This document shows, in pieces, positions 32,554-40,393 of a stretch of DNA of 64,000 nucleotides. Position 1 is the first letter of the stretch, and every line of letters starts with the position of its first letter. Below the pieces are notes generated by a model. That model was given only the letters and a program-made list of their open reading frames with translations, searched no databases and had not been told where the DNA came from. The stretch covers positions 25,194 through 89,193 of the forward strand of contig WTGH01000029.1 in assembly GCA_011523655.1 (NCBI GenBank), written 5' to 3'. A program made the translations under genes and the position numbers. The DNA is from Rhodospirillaceae bacterium. GTDB taxonomy: Bacteria; Pseudomonadota; Alphaproteobacteria; Bin65.

Positions 32554-33473
32554 GCAGCCTCTTCGGGCGGGAACCGTTCGATCCAGGCGCGGGCGATGTC
32601 GATACGGCGGGCGATCCACACCCGGTCGTGGGACAGGACATGGTCGACGAACCGCCTGAGCGCCGCGAAACGGCCGGGCCGCCCGACCAGCCGGCAGTGC
32701 AGGCCGACCGACATCATCTTCGGCGCCGCCGCGCCCTCCTCGTACAGGGTATCGAAGGCGTCCTTGAGATAGGCGTAGAACTGGTCGCCGCTGTTGAAGC
32801 CCTGGGCGACGGCGAAGCGCATGTCGTTGTTATCCAGCGTGTACGGCACGACGAGGTGCGGCCGGTCCACCACACGGCTCCAGAAGGGCAGGTCGTCGGA
32901 ATAATCGTCGGAGTCGTAGACGAAGCCGCCCTCTTCGGCGACCAGCCGGCGCGTGTTGGCGCTGGTTCGCCCGGTGTACCAGCCGAGCGGCCGTTCGCCG
33001 GTTATCCGGGTCTGGATCTCGATGGCGCGGGCCATATGCTCGCGCTCCTGCTCTTCCGGCATGCCGTGGTAGTTGATCCAGCGATAGCCGTGGGAGCAGA
33101 TTTCGTGGCCGTCCTTCAGCACCTCGTCGGCCACGTCCGGATGCCGTTCCAGCGCCATGGCGACGGCGAAGACGGTGAGCGGGATCTGCCGGTCCCGGAA
33201 CAGATTGAGGATGCGCCAGACCCCGGCGCGCGAACCGTATTCGTAGATCGACTCCATCGACATGTGGCGCGCGCCCTGGAACGGCGCGGCGCCGACGATC
33301 TCCGACAGGAAGGTCTCCGAAGCCGGATCGCCGTGCAGGATGCAGTTCTCGCCCCCCTCCTCGTAGTTCAGCACGAACTGGACGGCGACCCGCGCAGCGC
33401 CCGGCCATTGCACGGCCGGCGGCGTGCGGCCGTAGCCGATCAGGTCGCGGTCGTATCCGTCCCGCCCGGTCAT
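32550..33473 (-). CDS. puuE: PuuE-type allantoinase (polysaccharide-deacetylase fold)
   Basis: A 307-residue PuuE-type allantoinase, the metal-independent kind related to polysaccharide deacetylases. The start RDLIGYGRTPPAVQWPGAARVAVQFVLNYEEGGE is highly characteristic, followed by EICSHGYRWINY and GWYTGRTSANTRRLV. It opens the hydantoin ring of S-allantoin to give allantoate. It is coupled to puuD upstream and alc downstream by 4-bp overlaps. Confidence 0.94.
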   Translation of the reverse strand: MTGRDGYDRDLIGYGRTPPAVQWPGAARVAVQFVLNYEEGGENCILHGDPASETFLSEIVGAAPFQGARHMSMESIYEYGSRAGVWRILNLFRDRQIPLTVFAVAMALERHPDVADEVLKDGHEICSHGYRWINYHGMPEEQEREHMARAIEIQTRITGERPLGWYTGRTSANTRRLVAEEGGFVYDSDDYSDDLPFWSRVVDRPHLVVPYTLDNNDMRFAVAQGFNSGDQFYAYLKDAFDTLYEEGAAAPKMMSVGLHCRLVGRPGRFAALRRFVDHVLSHDRVWIARRIDIARAWIERFPPEEAA

Positions 33474-34708
33474 TCGGCGCCTCCCCTGTCCCGCCCTTCG
33501 ACCCAGGCGGCGATCTGCCGGCGCTCGGCGAGCGTCATGCCGCTGACGTTGTTGGGCGGCATCGCCGTCGTCAGCACCGAGTGCAGGTAGATCGACTGCG
33601 CGTGGCGCGCGACCGCCTCGGGCGTGTCGAGAAGGAGGCCGTTCGGCGCCATGCCGACAAGCGGATAACTCGTCCGGCGGGCGTGGCACATGCTGCACCG
33701 GCCGGCGACGATATCGGTAATCTCGTCCGGCGCGGCGGCCGTTTGCACCGGAACGCCGCCGTCGATCTTCGGCGCAATCGCCATCGCCTGCCGGCCGAGG
33801 GGCGTCGAGGACAGGCTGATCGCCGCCGCTGCCGCGAGGCAGACCGCCGCCACGGCCCAGGTCCACCACAGCTCGCCCTTCCCGGCGTTGCGGTGGTTGA
33901 AATAGACGCGGATCAGGGCGCCGGCGATCAGGACCAGCGCCACGATCACGAAGGCGTAGGGCGTCGAGAAGGTCAGCGGGTAGTGGCCGGACAGCATGAG
34001 GAACAGGACCGGCAGGGTGAGATAGTTGTTGTGCGCCGAGCGCTGCTTGGCCTGTTCGCCCAGGGCCGGGTCGGGCGACCGGCCGGCGATCAGGTCGGCG
34101 ACCACGACCTTCTGGTTGGGGATGATGACGAAGAACACGTTGGCCGACATGATGGTCGCCATGAAGGCGCCGGTATGGATCAGCGCGCCGCGCCCGCTGA
34201 AAATGGACTGGAAGCCGTAGGCCGCGGCGACGACCAATACGAAACAGGCGATGGAAAGATGCGTGTCGTTCGCGCCGAGGCCGGACTTGCAGAGCTGGTC
34301 GTAGATCAGCCAGCCGGCGGCGAGCCCCGCCATGCCGAGCCCGGCGGCGACCCAGGGCGACATCGCCATGACGGCGGGATCGATCAGATACAGATCGGCG
34401 CTCAGATAGTAGATCCAGACCAGCAGGAAGAAGCCGGTGATCCAGGTCGTATAGGCCTGCCATTTGTGCCAGATCAGGTGGTCGGGCAGGAACTCCGGCG
34501 CAACCAGGAACTTGCGCACCTGGTAGAAGCCGCCGCCATGGACCTCCCACGCCTCGCCGCCCTGCTCCGGCGGCATGTCCGGCGTGGCCCGGATCGCGGC
34601 GTCGAGATGCATGAAATAGAAGGACGCGCCGATCCAGGCGATCCCGGTGATGATATGGACCCACCGGATCAGCAGCCCGCCCCATTCGATGATGGCGGCT
34701 TCGATCAT
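33470..34708 (-). CDS. puuD: Membrane-bound urate oxidase PuuD (cytochrome c-fused)
   Basis: A 412-residue PuuD-type urate hydroxylase. The N-terminal ~300 residues hold eight or so transmembrane helices beginning IRWVHIITGIAWIGASFYF. The C-terminal ~100 residues form a periplasmic cytochrome c domain with haem motif CSMCHAR and a likely Met ligand in TAMPPNN. It oxidises urate to 5-hydroxyisourate and passes electrons to the respiratory chain rather than to O2 directly, so no peroxide is formed. Its ATG overlaps the HD-protein stop by 4 bp. Confidence 0.93.
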   Translation of the reverse strand: MIEAAIIEWGGLLIRWVHIITGIAWIGASFYFMHLDAAIRATPDMPPEQGGEAWEVHGGGFYQVRKFLVAPEFLPDHLIWHKWQAYTTWITGFFLLVWIYYLSADLYLIDPAVMAMSPWVAAGLGMAGLAAGWLIYDQLCKSGLGANDTHLSIACFVLVVAAAYGFQSIFSGRGALIHTGAFMATIMSANVFFVIIPNQKVVVADLIAGRSPDPALGEQAKQRSAHNNYLTLPVLFLMLSGHYPLTFSTPYAFVIVALVLIAGALIRVYFNHRNAGKGELWWTWAVAAVCLAAAAAISLSSTPLGRQAMAIAPKIDGGVPVQTAAAPDEITDIVAGRCSMCHARRTSYPLVGMAPNGLLLDTPEAVARHAQSIYLHSVLTTAMPPNNVSGMTLAERRQIAAWVEGRDRGGAE

Positions 34709-35322
34709 GCGTCGTGCGCCGGGCTGAGCGGCAGCCGGACTCCCTCGCTGATGACCGCCGGATCCCAGGCCGTGCGCGCAAAGACCTCGCAGACCATCGG
34801 CGCGAAACGGTCGAGCGGCGGCGTGTCGTAATCCGGATCGAACGAGGCCTGGTCCCAGCGCTCGCAGAACGCGACGCAGGCCGGGTAGTTCGGGTCGCCG
34901 CGGTAGCGGTCGCGGGCGTCGGGGTCGAGGCCGATATGGTGGCCGTAGTAGATCATCTGGAACGCGCCGTGATGGCGCACGACCCAGCTGCACTCGGCGC
35001 GCACGAAAGGCTCGATCACGGCGGCGGCGAGCTGCGAATGGTTGTGCGGCGCCAGCGCATCGCCGATATCGTGCAGCAGGACGCTGACGATCCAGTCGAT
35101 GTCCGCGCCGTCGCGCTCGGCCCGCGCCGCGCTTTGCAGCGAATGGTCGAGGCGCGACACCCGGTAGCCGCCCATGCTGTCTTCCAGCGCGCGCAGCGCC
35201 GCCAGAACGCGATCCGCCGTGCCCGCCGCGAAGGCCGCCTCCTCGCGCTGGAGGAAGGCATATTCCTCGGCCGTACCGTCCTTCATCCGGACGAAATCGA
35301 CAGCAGATCGTTCATCGAGCAT
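34705..35322 (-). CDS. HD-domain protein leading the ureide operon
   Basis: A 205-residue HD-superfamily protein. Candidate metal ligands are His60 (RLDH), the His84-Asp85 doublet (LLHDIGD), His93/His95 (PHNHSQ) and His117/His118 (VRHHGAFQ). The pattern H...HD...H...H recalls mixed-valent di-iron oxygenases such as PhnZ and inositol oxygenase as much as phosphohydrolases. It overlaps puuD by 4 bp, so its product should be made in step with urate oxidation. Its biochemical role in purine or ureide breakdown is unknown to me. A perfect palindrome GGCCGGC-CC-GCCGGCC (35336-35351) lies in its short leader. Confidence 0.82.
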   Translation of the reverse strand: MLDERSAVDFVRMKDGTAEEYAFLQREEAAFAAGTADRVLAALRALEDSMGGYRVSRLDHSLQSAARAERDGADIDWIVSVLLHDIGDALAPHNHSQLAAAVIEPFVRAECSWVVRHHGAFQMIYYGHHIGLDPDARDRYRGDPNYPACVAFCERWDQASFDPDYDTPPLDRFAPMVCEVFARTAWDPAVISEGVRLPLSPAHDA

Positions 35323-35354
35323 GATCGATACCCTTGGCCGGCCCGCCGGCCGGA

Positions 35355-36563
35355 TCAACGCTCCGGGAGCGAATTTTCCGCATACGCCACATCCCGGCAA
35401 TCCGCAAACCTCGAAATGCGGTTCAGCAGACCCTCCAGGGCCCGCCGCCGCCCGGCCCCGAAGCGTATGCCCGGCTCCGGCCACAGCTTGTGCACGTTGA
35501 GGATACCGGCGGCCCGGTCCGCGGTCATGTCGATCCGCCCCACCATCCGGTCGCCCTCGAGCAGCGGGAAGACATAATAGCCGTATTGCCGCTGCGCTTC
35601 CGCGACAAAAATTTCGATCCGGAAGTCGAAGCCGAAAAGATGCCGCAATCGCTTGCGGTCGCGGACCGCCGGATCGAACGGGCTGAGCGCCCGCAACCCC
35701 GGCGGCGGGTCGGCCGTTGCCACGATCCGGGCTTCCAGATCGGCGGGCGCAAAGAGTCGTCGCGGGCGGCTGTCCGGATCGGCGGCCCCGACGACGGCTT
35801 CGATGACCTCCCGGCCCTGCCGGGCGGCGATCCAGGCCGTGGCCTCCCGCGTCGTCACCAGGTTCCAGTAGCCGGCGATCTCGCCCGCCGTGCCGAAGCC
35901 GAGCCGGTCGAGGGCCGAACGGCAGGCCCGGTCGATGAAGGCCGGCTCGTCGGGCTCGTCCTCGAAGGCTTCGGGCGGCAGCACCCGCGGGGCGAGATCG
36001 TAGACTTTCTGGAAATTCTCGCGCCGGGCGACCGCCAGCTCGCCGGTGCGCCAGAGGAATTCCAGCGCCGTCTTGCCGGCGTGCCAGTCCCACCAGCCGC
36101 GCGGATTGCGTGCCGGCCGCTTTTCCAGATCGCGGGCGCGGACAGGGCCGTTCTCGCCGATCAGATTGAGCAGCGGCCCGGTTTCGGCCTCGAAGTCCGG
36201 GCCGTGCCAGCGGCGGTATTTCTCGCGCAGGGCCGCCGCCTCGCGCCGGAACTTGCGGCGCCACACCGGGTAGAAGGCCGTCGGAATCACCGAGGCGTCG
36301 TGGGTCCAGTGTTCGAACAGGCTGCGGTCCCGTTCGAGCAGACCGTCCAGCATGGCCGGCCGGTAGGTCCGGTTGCGGCTGTGCAGGATGGTATGATGGG
36401 CGCGCGCGACCGTCCGGATGCTGTCGACCTGGACGAAGCCCATGCGCGTAATCAGGTCGAGCAGGCCGCCGTCTTGGAAGCGCCGGTGCGGCGGATCGGC
36501 CAGGCCCTGGAGATCGAGGATCAGCCGGCGGCCCTGCGCCGCCGTGACGGGAAGGGGCGTCAC
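35355..36563 (-). CDS. ycaQ: AlkX/YcaQ-type winged-helix DNA glycosylase
   Basis: A 402-residue HTH_42-superfamily DNA glycosylase. The catalytic QxD motif is Gln45-Val46-Asp47 in GFVQVDSIRTVARAHH; QxD rather than QxQ marks the YcaQ/AlkX branch, which unhooks interstrand crosslinks and removes N7-alkylpurines. The LLEGDRMVGRIDMTADRAAGILNVHKLW stretch is the family's C-terminal beta-barrel. It lies 32 bp upstream of the HD gene and may share its transcript, though its function is DNA repair. Confidence 0.88.
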   Translation of the reverse strand: MTPLPVTAAQGRRLILDLQGLADPPHRRFQDGGLLDLITRMGFVQVDSIRTVARAHHTILHSRNRTYRPAMLDGLLERDRSLFEHWTHDASVIPTAFYPVWRRKFRREAAALREKYRRWHGPDFEAETGPLLNLIGENGPVRARDLEKRPARNPRGWWDWHAGKTALEFLWRTGELAVARRENFQKVYDLAPRVLPPEAFEDEPDEPAFIDRACRSALDRLGFGTAGEIAGYWNLVTTREATAWIAARQGREVIEAVVGAADPDSRPRRLFAPADLEARIVATADPPPGLRALSPFDPAVRDRKRLRHLFGFDFRIEIFVAEAQRQYGYYVFPLLEGDRMVGRIDMTADRAAGILNVHKLWPEPGIRFGAGRRRALEGLLNRISRFADCRDVAYAENSLPER

Positions 36564-36691
36564 GATGCGATGCTCGGACGCGCGTCTCCGCCGCAGTGCG
36601 CCGCGCTTCTTGCATCCGGCGAAGCGCCGGGCTTTTGTAGCGCGGGGCCGACGCGCGGCCTCTTGCGAACTATCGGGAACGGACGGGAAGC

Positions 36692-37477
36692 ATGACGGAA
36701 ACGGGAGGCCGGGTCGCCGGCAAGGTCGCCATCGTTACAGGCTCGGCTTCGGGCCTCGGCAAATGCACGGCCGAAGTGCTGGCCGGCGAAGGCGCGAGGG
36801 TCGTCCTGACCGACATTAACCTGGCGGGTGCGCAGGCGGCCGCTGCCGGAATCGGCGACGGCGCCCTCGCGCTGGAGCAGGACGTGACCGACGAAGCGCG
36901 CTGGCAGGCCGTGATCGCCAAAACCGTCGAGGCGTTCGGCGGGCTGCACATCCTGGTCAACAATGCCGGCATCGGCACGCCGGGCACGGTCGAGGAGACG
37001 AGCTTCGAAGACTGGCGGCAGGTCCATGCGGTCGATCTCGATTCGGTGTTCCTGGGCTGCAAATACGCCTGCCGCCCGATGGCGGACAGCGTGCGCGATA
37101 CCGGCATGACCGGCGCGATCGTCAACATCTCCTCGGTCGCCGGCATCATCGCCGCGGCCAACCTCGCCGCCTACAATTCGGCCAAGGCCGCGGTCCGGCA
37201 CCTGACGAAATCGGTCGCGCTGCACTGCGCGCGGCAGGGATACAACATCCGCTGCAACTCGATCCACCCGGCCTTCGTCGACACGCCGATCCTCAACCAG
37301 GTCAGCGGCCGGCACACGACCGACGACATCAAGGCCAAGATGGCCCGGCAACTGCCGCTCGGCCATATCGGCGCGCCGAGCGACGTCGGCTATGCCGTGC
37401 TCTATCTGGCATCGGAGGAATCCCGCTTCATGACCGGCGCCGAACTCGTCATCGACGGCGGCGTCAGCGCCATGTGA
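36692..37477 (+). CDS. Classical short-chain dehydrogenase/reductase
   Basis: A 261-residue SDR with all classical elements: cofactor loop TGSASGLG (16-23), Asp at the end of strand 2 (NAD(H) preference), NNAG (90-93), catalytic Ser148 and YNSAK (Tyr161, Lys165), and a C-terminal SRFMTGAELVIDGG. It resembles 3(or 17)-beta-hydroxysteroid and cyclohexanol-type dehydrogenases. It starts on ATG 36692 and stands alone on the plus strand, divergent from ycaQ. Substrate unknown. Confidence 0.88.
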   Translation: MTETGGRVAGKVAIVTGSASGLGKCTAEVLAGEGARVVLTDINLAGAQAAAAGIGDGALALEQDVTDEARWQAVIAKTVEAFGGLHILVNNAGIGTPGTVEETSFEDWRQVHAVDLDSVFLGCKYACRPMADSVRDTGMTGAIVNISSVAGIIAAANLAAYNSAKAAVRHLTKSVALHCARQGYNIRCNSIHPAFVDTPILNQVSGRHTTDDIKAKMARQLPLGHIGAPSDVGYAVLYLASEESRFMTGAELVIDGGVSAM

Positions 37478-38272
37478 GCGGTGCATCCACTGCCCATTCT
37501 CCGAATTTCTCTGCAAGAGCCGATGTCGGCGCGAAAATCCCCCTCCCCTTGAACTTCCCCTGCGAAATGCCGTGAGCCGGGCCGGTCTCCAAAATTATTT
37601 CCTTTTTTTCGATAAATTTCCTTGACACGGCAGGTCCCACGCCCTATATCGGCCCCGTCAACGCCCGAAGTGCGCCTGCCGCGGCCGGCCGACGCCCTCT
37701 CAAAAAAGAAGCGAACGAAGAAACAGGCGGGAACCTGCCGGCTTTCCGGCCCGCCGCCGACCGGCTATCCGATCTGCCATCCAATGCGCCACCCACTGCA
37801 CCACGGGGCTTGACGGCCGGACCCTGTCCGGTTCGACCCTCCGATTCCGCCGGGCCATCCTGCCCCCGATTTTGGCCCCGATCCTGCCCGGCGGTGCCGC
37901 CCCCGGTGTCGAGCGGCGCTCCCGTTCGGCCGGGATGCTGGAAAAATTCCTATAAAATTTGTAATTGCGCACTTCCGAAGCGCGTGTTTCCAACGATTCC
38001 AAGGGGTTAGGGCTGCCGGGTGCAAAAAAACACTGCAGAAAGACCGGTCTGTTTTATTTCAAAACCAAACGATTTCAAAGACTTAGCAGACTCGATCTTA
38101 AACAAACATTCAAAAACAGCCGGCCCGGCGGCCCGTCCGGCACACCCTTTCGCAGAGGAATCCCCAAGGGGAGGGGAATTCGGCCAGTACGCTTTTCGCA
38201 GCGGAGTCCTTCGGCGGAGGTAGTGCAGGATGGTGCTGCCGCCTTACCAGCCCCGCATCCGCGCCCCTCTCC
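37478..38272. other. 795-bp gene-free region with orphan promoter
   Basis: No convincing protein gene or tRNA was found between the SDR gene and the convergent HpaB-like gene. It contains a near-consensus plus-strand promoter (37622-37650), a low-GC stretch around 37945-38115, the palindrome AGACCGGTCT (38041-38050), and two related 17-mers starting at 38147 and 38193 (TTTCGCAG(A/C)GGA(A/G)TCC core) 46 bp apart. A small non-coding RNA is possible. Confidence 0.55.
37622..37650 (+). promoter_or_regulatory. Near-consensus sigma70-type promoter with no gene downstream
   Basis: TTGACA (37622-37627) and TATATC (37645-37650) are separated by exactly 17 bp. An A/T-rich block (37587-37621, including a T7 run) just upstream resembles an UP element. 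The next plus-strand gene is more than 2.7 kb away and the following gene is on the opposite strand, so any transcript would be non-coding or antisense to the HpaB-like gene. Confidence 0.6.
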
Positions 38273-39724
38273 TCACCGCGTCCCGTAGCCCGCCATGATC
38301 GAGTCGACCAGGCCCTCATAGTCGTCCCAGGGGACGTGGCGGAAGTTGTAATCGCGGACGATGAAGCGCGGGCCGACGTAGAATTTCTCGTACTGGTCGT
38401 GGCGCATGGCGAATTCCGAGCCCAGCAGGTCCCAGGCGAGGTGGAACAGCTTCATGCGCTCCGTCGCGGTTTCGTCCGCCGTCGACCAGTAATCCTCGAA
38501 GACCGGGCCGAGCGCCGGGTCGTCGGCCACGTCGATGCTCGCCGGCATCTGGAACACCCCGCCGCCCATCAGCGTGCGGACCCGGTCGCAGATCCTGCCG
38601 TAGTGCTCGACCGCGAAGTTGATCGCTGCATACATGTAGCGCTGGTTGACGTGGACGTAGCCGTTCCCGGTCTCGCCGAAGGCCTGGAGCTGGCCGTCGA
38701 CGATGCCGCCATAGGCCGCCTCCATCGAGGCGAGATCGGCCAGCACTTCGCGCACCGCCGGGATGTCGCGCGCGCCGTTCGACCGGGCGATCTTCGAGGC
38801 GAGTCCGACCAGCAGCCGGAGCTTGGCCGCAAAGCGCACGTTCGACTGGTGGTTCGACATGTAATGCGCCGGCGTCTCGACGTAGATGTCGCGCGAGAGC
38901 GCCGGGTTGTCGTGGACGAAGACGCGCTCCCAGGGCACATGCACGTCCTTGAACACGATCATCGAATCCGATTCGTCGAAGCGGTGGGACAGCGGGTTGT
39001 GGAACTCGATCCCCTGCGCCGCGCCGAATGGCTTGCGCGCCCACAGCGCAACGCCCGGCGCGTTCACCGGCACCGCGCAGGTCACCGATTCCTTCACCTG
39101 GCTCGGCGCCAGCGGGATGATGTTGCCGATCCACAGCTCGTCGGCGAACACCGCGCCGGTCGCCAGCATCTTCATGCCGTTGAGGACGACCCCTTCGCTG
39201 TCCTCCGCCGTCACGCGCAGCGTCGGCGGGCTGCGGTCGGCGCTCTGGTAGAGCTCGGGCTTGCGCGCGCCCTGCGGCGGCAGGATGGCGTAGGCGAGAT
39301 AGAGGTCGCGCGACCGCGCGTGCTCGTAATAGGCCTCGATGCGTTTGGAGAACCCGCCGCCGTCGCGGTCGAACACGGCGGAGCCCATGGCGAGCCCGGT
39401 GATCGAGGAGGCCACATGGTCCGGCGAGCGCCCGAGCAGGCCGTGCGAGAAGGCGGCGATGGCGCGGTGCGCGGCGGTGCGGATCTCGAGGTCGCGGCGG
39501 TCGCGCGGTTTGAGGAAATACGCCGGGATCCGTTCGCCGCCGTCCTCGACCCAGAGCACGTCGCGCATGTCGTCGGCGCGCTTGAGGTCGTACATCGCGG
39601 CATACATCCGCGCCGCATTGGCGAAGGCCGGATGGTCGGTGACGTCGGCCACCCGCTCCTTGCCGATATAGACCGCCCGCCCGTCGCGGATGCCGTCGAG
39701 ATACGCCTCACCCGAACGCAGCAT
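38273..39724 (-). CDS. HpaB-family FADH2-dependent aromatic monooxygenase
   Basis: A 483-residue protein of the 4-hydroxyphenylacetate 3-hydroxylase large-component family, which share an acyl-CoA-dehydrogenase-like fold and use FADH2 supplied by a separate reductase. Typical segments are SGEAYLDGIRDGRAVYIGKERV at the start, DESDSMIVFKDVHVPWERVF, TPAHYMSNHQSNVRFAAKL, and TLMGGGVFQMPAS. ATG 39724 gives the canonical N-terminus. No flavin reductase (HpaC) is adjacent. The substrate is a phenol or related aromatic; the neighbouring MaoC and amine oxidase genes hint at aromatic-amine breakdown. Confidence 0.87.
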   Translation of the reverse strand: MLRSGEAYLDGIRDGRAVYIGKERVADVTDHPAFANAARMYAAMYDLKRADDMRDVLWVEDGGERIPAYFLKPRDRRDLEIRTAAHRAIAAFSHGLLGRSPDHVASSITGLAMGSAVFDRDGGGFSKRIEAYYEHARSRDLYLAYAILPPQGARKPELYQSADRSPPTLRVTAEDSEGVVLNGMKMLATGAVFADELWIGNIIPLAPSQVKESVTCAVPVNAPGVALWARKPFGAAQGIEFHNPLSHRFDESDSMIVFKDVHVPWERVFVHDNPALSRDIYVETPAHYMSNHQSNVRFAAKLRLLVGLASKIARSNGARDIPAVREVLADLASMEAAYGGIVDGQLQAFGETGNGYVHVNQRYMYAAINFAVEHYGRICDRVRTLMGGGVFQMPASIDVADDPALGPVFEDYWSTADETATERMKLFHLAWDLLGSEFAMRHDQYEKFYVGPRFIVRDYNFRHVPWDDYEGLVDSIMAGYGTR

Positions 39725-39813
39725 CGGCGTTGCCGTCCCCTCGCTTCGTAACCGGCCGATGTTCGCACCCGCCCGGCACGGACGCAACTGCGTGGGCGAA
39801 CGACGATGCGGCT

Positions 39814-40290
39814 TCAGTCCTCCGCCCCGCGCCGGTCGTAGAAGGCGGTGGTCAGAACGCTGGTCTTGACCTCGCCCTGCTCGTCGATGACCAGGTGGCG
39901 CATTTTCACGATGCCGAGGGCCGGGCGGCTCCGGGACACGCGCGTCTCCAGGATGCCGGTCCGGACGTGCAGCACGTCGCCCGGCCGGGTCGGCGCGAGG
40001 AAATGCAGCTCGTCCCAGCCCGGCGAGCCCTGGGAGGGGACGTTGGCGAAGCCGTCGGCCTGCATGCGCCGCAGCATGGCGGCCATGTGGATGCCGCTGG
40101 CGATCAGGCCGCCGAACATCGTCTCCTTCGCCTCTTCCTCGCCGATATGGAAGGGTTCGGGGTCGAACTCGCGGCCGAAGCGGATAATCTCTTCGGCGGT
40201 CACGGTCGCCCGGCCGTACTCCATTTCCTGCCCGACCTCGAAGTCCTCGAAATGGGTGTGCGGCATGACGGCGGTGGTTTCGATGGGCAT
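39814..40290 (-). CDS. MaoC-like hotdog-fold dehydratase
   Basis: A 158-residue MaoC-family protein. The hydratase-type motif lies in FGREFDPEPFHIGEEEAK (Asp and His of the R-hydratase active site), followed by GGLIASGIHMAAMLRRM and LHFLAPTRPGDVLHVRT. It probably hydrates or dehydrates an acyl-CoA or related enoyl substrate. ATG 40290 gives the family-like start. It is 89 bp upstream of the HpaB-like gene on the same strand, and divergent from the amine oxidase gene. Confidence 0.85.
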   Translation of the reverse strand: MPIETTAVMPHTHFEDFEVGQEMEYGRATVTAEEIIRFGREFDPEPFHIGEEEAKETMFGGLIASGIHMAAMLRRMQADGFANVPSQGSPGWDELHFLAPTRPGDVLHVRTGILETRVSRSRPALGIVKMRHLVIDEQGEVKTSVLTTAFYDRRGAED

Positions 40291-40393
40291 GGCGTTCCGG
40301 GCGGTGCTGTGACAGAAACGGGGGACGGAAAACGGCCGATCAATGGCGGGTGCAGGCCCGCTTGGCAAGGGAAAGACCGACGGGAAAAGACCG

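Noticed and set aside
37622..37813. A 63-codon plus-strand ORF in the empty interval
   Set aside because: Its start codon lies inside the -35 hexamer of the promoter at 37622-37650, so it could not be translated from that transcript, and it looks like random GC-rich sequence.
37700..38002. A 100-codon minus-strand ORF in the empty interval
   Set aside because: No recognisable motif, no ribosome site, and Arg/Gly/Pro-rich composition expected of non-coding GC-rich DNA.
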